Positions 8,768 through 12,636 of a DNA stretch of 12,636 nt are shown piece after piece. Every line of letters starts with the position of its first letter. Position 1 is the stretch's first letter. Source of the DNA: an uncultured Verrucomicrobiota bacterium (lineage in GTDB: Bacteria > Verrucomicrobiota > Verrucomicrobiae > Opitutales > Opitutaceae); NCBI GenBank assembly GCA_946482165.1, contig CAMLQS010000128.1:1-12636 (forward strand), written 5' to 3'. The notes under the pieces are model-generated. The model made no database searches, was not told where the DNA came from, and saw nothing but the letters and a program-made list of their open reading frames with translations. Both the position numbers and the translations under genes were made by a program.

Positions 8768-11700
8768 TCAGGGCGCCTTGGCGATGTGGAGGCGGAGGAA
8801 GTGGCGGGGGCCGGTGCGGGCGACGCTGGCGAGGGTGGTGCCGTCGCCGGCCGGGGTGCCTTGGGTGACTCCGGTGGCGGTCCAGGGGACGGTCGCGAGG
8901 TCGGTGGTGGTTTGCACGGTGTAGATCACGTCGGCGCGGACGCGGCGATAGGTGAGCGTGAGGTTGCCGCCGGAGGAGCCGACGACGGGCAGGCCCGCGG
9001 TGCTCGCGACGAGGGGATCGAGGTCGAGGGCGTATTCGAGGAGGTTCTCGATGCCGTCTCCGTCGGGGTCGGAGTTCGGGTAGTAGGCCGTGTAGTGGGC
9101 GCCGCCGTAGCGGGCGGTTTCCCAGGCGTCGGGCAGTCCGTCGATGTCCTCGTCGTCGGTGGCGGCGCTGGCGCCGTTCATCACGAAACTGAAGACCAGC
9201 GTGTCGGCGGAGGGGTTGCGCACCGTGAGGTAGAAGCTGCGGGAGGGAAGCCAGGGCCAGGCGTTCTCGAAAAGCGGCTGGTTCATGTTCCAGTCGATGT
9301 TGGAGAGGTGTTGGCGGTGGGCCTCGACGATGCCGACGCGGGCGAGATCCACGGGCGCGCCTTCTTCGAGGAACCAGTCGAGGCCGCCGGTGGCGGTGGC
9401 GGAGCTCTTCCAGCGCCAGGCATCGGCGGGGATGTCGACGCGGTAGGTGAGCGCGGCGCCGGCCGCGAGGGAGACGTTGGTCAATTGGCCGCCGTAGAAG
9501 GCGAGGGCGGGCGGGATGGCGGCGGCGCCGGACGCGCTGGAGCTGATGCTGAAGCTGGCGTCGGTGTTGGCGCGGAAGCCGATGTAGTAGGTGTGGCCGG
9601 GGCGCAGGGTGGCGACGGGCAGGGCGTGGGTGCCGGTGTCGGGATACCAGGAGTAGGGGCCCTGGTTCTTGTTGTCGGTGCGCCAGTCGCGGGCGTAGTC
9701 GACGGAGGAGGCGGTGGTGTCGAAGCCTGGGGGCAGGGTGTCGCGGACGAGCATGTCCACGTCGCCCTGCTGTTGGGCGTAGGTGAGTTGCCAGCTCGTG
9801 GGCGTGGCGGCGGGGACCTCGACGCGGTAGTAGCGCCAGTCGCGGGCGGCGAGGAGCTGGCCGGTGAATGAGCCGCCGTTGAGCGCGAGGGTCTGGACCT
9901 TGCCGTCGGCGAGGGCGTTGCCGTGGCTCAGGCGCAGGCGGTAGCGGGCGTTGGTGCCGCCGGAGGCCTTGACCGCGACATACCAGGTGCCGGCCTCGAG
10001 GGCGAGGGAGGTGCGGCTGGTGGCGGGGACGAAGGCGGAGTATTCGGTGCCGACGCCTTCGAGGCGGTGGCGGGGCGCGGTGGCGGTGGCGTCGTCGGAG
10101 GGGAGGGTTTGCGGGCGGATGAAGAGGTCGGGGTTGCCGTTGATGGCGATGAGCTCGACGTGGACGAGGCCGGCGTTGGAGGCGGGGACGGTGAAGGCGT
10201 AGTAGTGGTAATCGGACTGGGCGAGGTCGACGCCCTGGTCGGTTACGGTGCCGAGCTCGGGGTCGGGCAAGGGCGTGCCGTCGGTGCGCACGCCGGTGTC
10301 GGCGAAGAGGGAGCCGGCGGGGCTGGCGAGGCCGGGCGTGGTGACGGGCTGACCGAGGGCGGGCATGGTCCAGGCGGGGCGCTGGAGGGTGGCGACGGAG
10401 TTGGTCAACGTGAAGGTGGTGGCGCCGGAGCCCAGGACCTCGACATACCAGGTGCCGGGGGTGAGGAGGGGCGGGGCGACGATGGCGGTGACGGGGCCGG
10501 ACTTGCCGATCTGGTCGTCACTGTAAGCGGACGCGGGGTAGCCGCTGTTGATCCACCAGGTGACGCCGCCGGAGGACAGGGTGAGGCGCGGGGTCCAGGC
10601 GAGGACGGGCTGGCCGTCGAGTGTAGCGGGAACGTCGATACGGTAGCTGGCGCGCTGGCCGTCGCCGAGGGAGGCGGTGACGGTGTGGCTGAGGCCGTTG
10701 CCGTTGAGCGCGGAGGAGACGTTGAGCGCGGCGGGCGGGTTCTCGCTCAGGCGGAGCGAGAAGGTGGCGTCGGGGAAGAAGTCGCCATCGACGCGGTCGG
10801 CGCAGACGGCGAGGGTGTAGGTGCCAGGCACGGGGTTGTGGACGGTGAGGAAGCCCGTGCTGAACAGGGCGGAGCCGCCGCGGCCGCTGAAGTCGGTGCC
10901 GTAATAGGAGCCGGCGATGGAGGTCAGCTGACCGGCGACGGAGGCGAGGGCGAGGACGGGGTTGCCGACGCGGTCGCCGAGCTGGATTTGGAGGCTGGCG
11001 AGGCCGGCGGGGACGGTGAAGCGGTAGAAGGCGATCCGGCCGGCTTCGAGGGCGTCGGAGCGGGTGAGCGCGGAGACGCCGCCGGCGGGCACGGTGCCGA
11101 GGTCGAGGACCGGGGCGGGGCCGACACTGGTCAGGGTGAAGGCGGCGGGGCCGGAGCCGACGCGGTTGTTGTTCAGGCCGACGTTGGCGCCGCCCTGGGA
11201 GGTGACGGAGAGGTAGTAGTCGCCGGCGGGGAGGGTGGTGACGGGGCCGGAGCCGTTGTTCTCGTAGGTGGGGAGGAGGGTGTAGTGCTCGTGGCCGGTC
11301 TTGCGCATGAGCACGCCGGTCTCGAGGTAATGGGCGCCGCCGCTGTAGCCGCCTTCGTAGCTGGAGAGCGAGGGCAGGTGGAGGCGGCGGACGGCGAGCA
11401 CGACGTCGCCGGTGGTGGCGCCGAGGCGCACCTGCCAGCTGGATTGGCCGGCGGGGACGGTGACGCGGAACCAGGCGGTCTCGCGCGGGGCGAGGCTGGC
11501 GACGGTGGCGGTGTTGCCCGCGCCGGAGAAGGCGAGGGTCTGGGCGACGGGACCGGAGGCGCCGGAGGTGCCGGGAGCCCAGACGCCGCGGCTGACGAGG
11601 GTGTAGCCGAGGTCGTCGGTCCCGCTGTCGGCACGAGTCACGCCGACGTAGTAGGTGCCGGGCTGGAGGGGGCGGCCGAGGGGCATGAGCAGGAACTGGC

Positions 11701-12636
11701 CGGAGCGGTCGGTGGCGTCGGCGTCGAAGGGGTAGCCGGTGAGGTCGTTTTCGCCGACCCACTGGTGGCCGGAGGGCCAGGCGTCGGCGGCGGCGGGGAG
11801 GTAGGCGGTGGAGCCTTCGAGCGGCCAGACCCAACCGCCGGTGGTGGCGAGGGTGGCGGGCAGGAGGTCGCGGCGCACGACGATGCGCGGGTGGCCGCCG
11901 GTGATGTTTTCCAGGCGCAGATCCCAGCCGAGGAGGCCGGGGGCGGAGCCGGTGTCCGGCACCTCGATCTGGAAGTAGCGCCAGCTGTCGGCGGGCTGGC
12001 CGGCGACGGTCGACGTGCCGCCGTCGAAGGCGACGGGCGTGATGGCAGGGCCGGGGGCCTCGACGCGGAGGGAGTAGGCGGCGTCCGTGTAGCCGGTGTA
12101 GGAGCCGCTGTGGCCGGCGCGGACGGAGAGGTAGTAGGCGCCGGCGGCGGGATTGGGAACGGCGATGAGTTCGGTGGTGGACGTGGACGCGCCGCCCATG
12201 CCGCTGGCGTCGAGGCCGAGGGAGCCGGTGTTTTGGTTTACGGGGAGCTGATCGGGGAGGTTGGCGAGGGCGAGCCAAGGGGTGCCGACGCGGTCGGAGA
12301 GCTCGACTTCGAGGGTGCTGAGACCGGCGGGGGCGGTGAAGCGGTAGAAGGCGATCTGGGCGCCTTCGAGGGTGTCGGCGGTGCGGGTGAGGGCGGGGCC
12401 GCCGAGGGCGAGGGATCCGAGGTCGATGACGGGCGCGGCGCCGACGCTGGTCAGCGTGAACGCGGCGGGGCCGGAGCCGAGGCGGTTGTCGAGGCCGACG
12501 TTGGCTCCGCCTTGGGAGACGACGGAGACGAGGTAATCGCCCGCCGGGATGGTGGTGACGGGGCCGGAGCCGGGGTCCTGATAGGTGGGGAGGAGGGTGT
12601 AGTGCTCGTGGCCGGTCTTGCGCATGAGCACGCCGG
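8768..12636 (-). CDS. Very large exported repeat protein with PPC-like beta domains, 3' part only
   Basis: Seen: about 1,289 residues, open to the right edge, so the N-terminus is missing. The GTG at 12631 is internal, because the same TGVLMRKTGHEH text occurs inside the protein 439 residues later. About eight full beta domains of 110-150 residues follow a partial one. Each has a 'W/YYRV-x-VPA' strand early and a 'L-x-PGTYYVGV' strand late (examples: AFYRFTAPAG with GAYYLSV; DWRYYRVEVPA with GHTYYIGF). This pattern matches bacterial pre-peptidase C-terminal (PPC) domains. Residues about 1159-1205 hold an acidic linker, EDIDGLPDAWE then NSDPDGDGIENLLEYALDLDP, probably calcium-binding. The last 80 residues (LTLTYRRVRADVIYTVQTTT to HFLRLHIAKAP) form a small beta module that ends many Verrucomicrobiota exported proteins. 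Inferred: a cell-surface or secreted protein. The catalytic or adhesive head, if any, lies outside the window, so I assign no function. Confidence 0.85.
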   Translation of the reverse strand, partial: GVLMRKTGHEHYTLLPTYQDPGSGPVTTIPAGDYLVSVVSQGGANVGLDNRLGSGPAAFTLTSVGAAPVIDLGSLALGGPALTRTADTLEGAQIAFYRFTAPAGLSTLEVELSDRVGTPWLALANLPDQLPVNQNTGSLGLDASGMGGASTSTTELIAVPNPAAGAYYLSVRAGHSGSYTGYTDAAYSLRVEAPGPAITPVAFDGGTSTVAGQPADSWRYFQIEVPDTGSAPGLLGWDLRLENITGGHPRIVVRRDLLPATLATTGGWVWPLEGSTAYLPAAADAWPSGHQWVGENDLTGYPFDADATDRSGQFLLMPLGRPLQPGTYYVGVTRADSGTDDLGYTLVSRGVWAPGTSGASGPVAQTLAFSGAGNTATVASLAPRETAWFRVTVPAGQSSWQVRLGATTGDVVLAVRRLHLPSLSSYEGGYSGGAHYLETGVLMRKTGHEHYTLLPTYENNGSGPVTTLPAGDYYLSVTSQGGANVGLNNNRVGSGPAAFTLTSVGPAPVLDLGTVPAGGVSALTRSDALEAGRIAFYRFTVPAGLASLQIQLGDRVGNPVLALASVAGQLTSIAGSYYGTDFSGRGGSALFSTGFLTVHNPVPGTYTLAVCADRVDGDFFPDATFSLRLSENPPAALNVSSALNGNGLSHTVTASLGDGQRASYRIDVPATLDGQPVLAWTPRLTLSSGGVTWWINSGYPASAYSDDQIGKSGPVTAIVAPPLLTPGTWYVEVLGSGATTFTLTNSVATLQRPAWTMPALGQPVTTPGLASPAGSLFADTGVRTDGTPLPDPELGTVTDQGVDLAQSDYHYYAFTVPASNAGLVHVELIAINGNPDLFIRPQTLPSDDATATAPRHRLEGVGTEYSAFVPATSRTSLALEAGTWYVAVKASGGTNARYRLRLSHGNALADGKVQTLALNGGSFTGQLLAARDWRYYRVEVPAATPTSWQLTYAQQQGDVDMLVRDTLPPGFDTTASSVDYARDWRTDNKNQGPYSWYPDTGTHALPVATLRPGHTYYIGFRANTDASFSISSSASGAAAIPPALAFYGGQLTNVSLAAGAALTYRVDIPADAWRWKSSATATGGLDWFLEEGAPVDLARVGIVEAHRQHLSNIDWNMNQPLFENAWPWLPSRSFYLTVRNPSADTLVFSFVMNGASAATDDEDIDGLPDAWETARYGGAHYTAYYPNSDPDGDGIENLLEYALDLDPLVASTAGLPVVGSSGGNLTLTYRRVRADVIYTVQTTTDLATVPWTATGVTQGTPAGDGTTLASVARTGPRHFLRLHIAKAP
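10742..11319 (-). repeat. Internal tandem repeat of the large exported protein, copy B
   Basis: This segment matches 12059-12636 at a spacing of 1,317 bp (439 codons). Shared protein text includes VLMRKTGHEHYTLLPTY, SQGGANVGL, GSGPAAFTLTSVG and IAFYRFT-PAGL. The 55 bp at 11265-11319 are identical to 12582-12636, and similarity falls off toward the protein's C-terminal side. Confidence 0.85.
12059..12636 (-). repeat. Internal tandem repeat of the large exported protein, copy A, cut by the right edge
   Basis: This is the partner of 10742-11319, lying toward the N-terminus. The identical 55-bp patch reaches the last base of the window, so the identical stretch may extend further. More copies may exist beyond the edge. 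Confidence 0.85.

Noticed and set aside
10518..12278. Leftward open frame (586 residues) within the large exported protein
   Set aside because: It is a shifted frame of the PPC-like protein, extremely Arg/Pro-rich, which is typical of a shadow frame.
12623..12631. GTG or ATG near the right edge as the true start of the large exported protein
   Set aside because: The same residues occur internally 439 residues later, the frame is open to the edge, and no signal peptide follows.

Overview
This is high-GC DNA that looks like a Verrucomicrobiota chromosome, most likely Opitutaceae. I base that on gene content and style, since no search was possible. The signs are a long U32 protein with a C-terminal cysteine-rich half, a SUMF1-type protein with a small N-terminal beta domain, a giant exported beta-domain protein ending in a DPDGDG-type linker plus a small C-terminal beta domain, and several hairpin repeats between genes. 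There are no rRNAs, tRNAs, phage genes, transposases or CRISPR arrays. I recognised no complete new defence or metabolic system. The most unusual feature is a set of 7-bp-period repeat arrays inserted inside two conserved housekeeping-type genes.

Layout. Positions 1-2569 are read leftward: a frame-broken SUMF1-type gene that runs off the left edge (1-746), an exported zinc-ribbon protein with a possibly degenerate trypsin-like domain (760-1623), and coaX, type III pantothenate kinase (1679-2569). A 203-bp divergent spacer (2570-2772) carries a strong palindromic repeat. Positions 2773-5830 are read rightward: an exported DegP-like serine protease, then 19 bp later a related protein that has lost all three catalytic residues. 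A REP-like hairpin (5830-5892) separates this pair from the converging U32 gene (5896-8628, leftward). A 139-bp repeat-bearing spacer follows, then the 3' part of a very large exported multi-domain protein (8768 to the right edge, leftward).

How the genes relate. CoaX performs the first step of coenzyme A synthesis. The U32 protein probably belongs to the RNA-hydroxylating U32/DUF3656 group related to RlhA. The remaining genes encode envelope or exported proteins: a protease and pseudoprotease pair that probably works together, an exported zinc-ribbon protein, a SUMF1-like protein and a PPC-like repeat protein.

Repeats. Heptanucleotide arrays (GGAGCNN, and AATGWCC where W is A or T) occur at four sites. 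One is in coaX and three are in the U32 gene. All fall where the protein appears to have a loop, and all are read through without a stop codon. Separate palindromic REP-like repeats sit in the spacers at 2650-2716, 5830-5892 and about 8680-8750.
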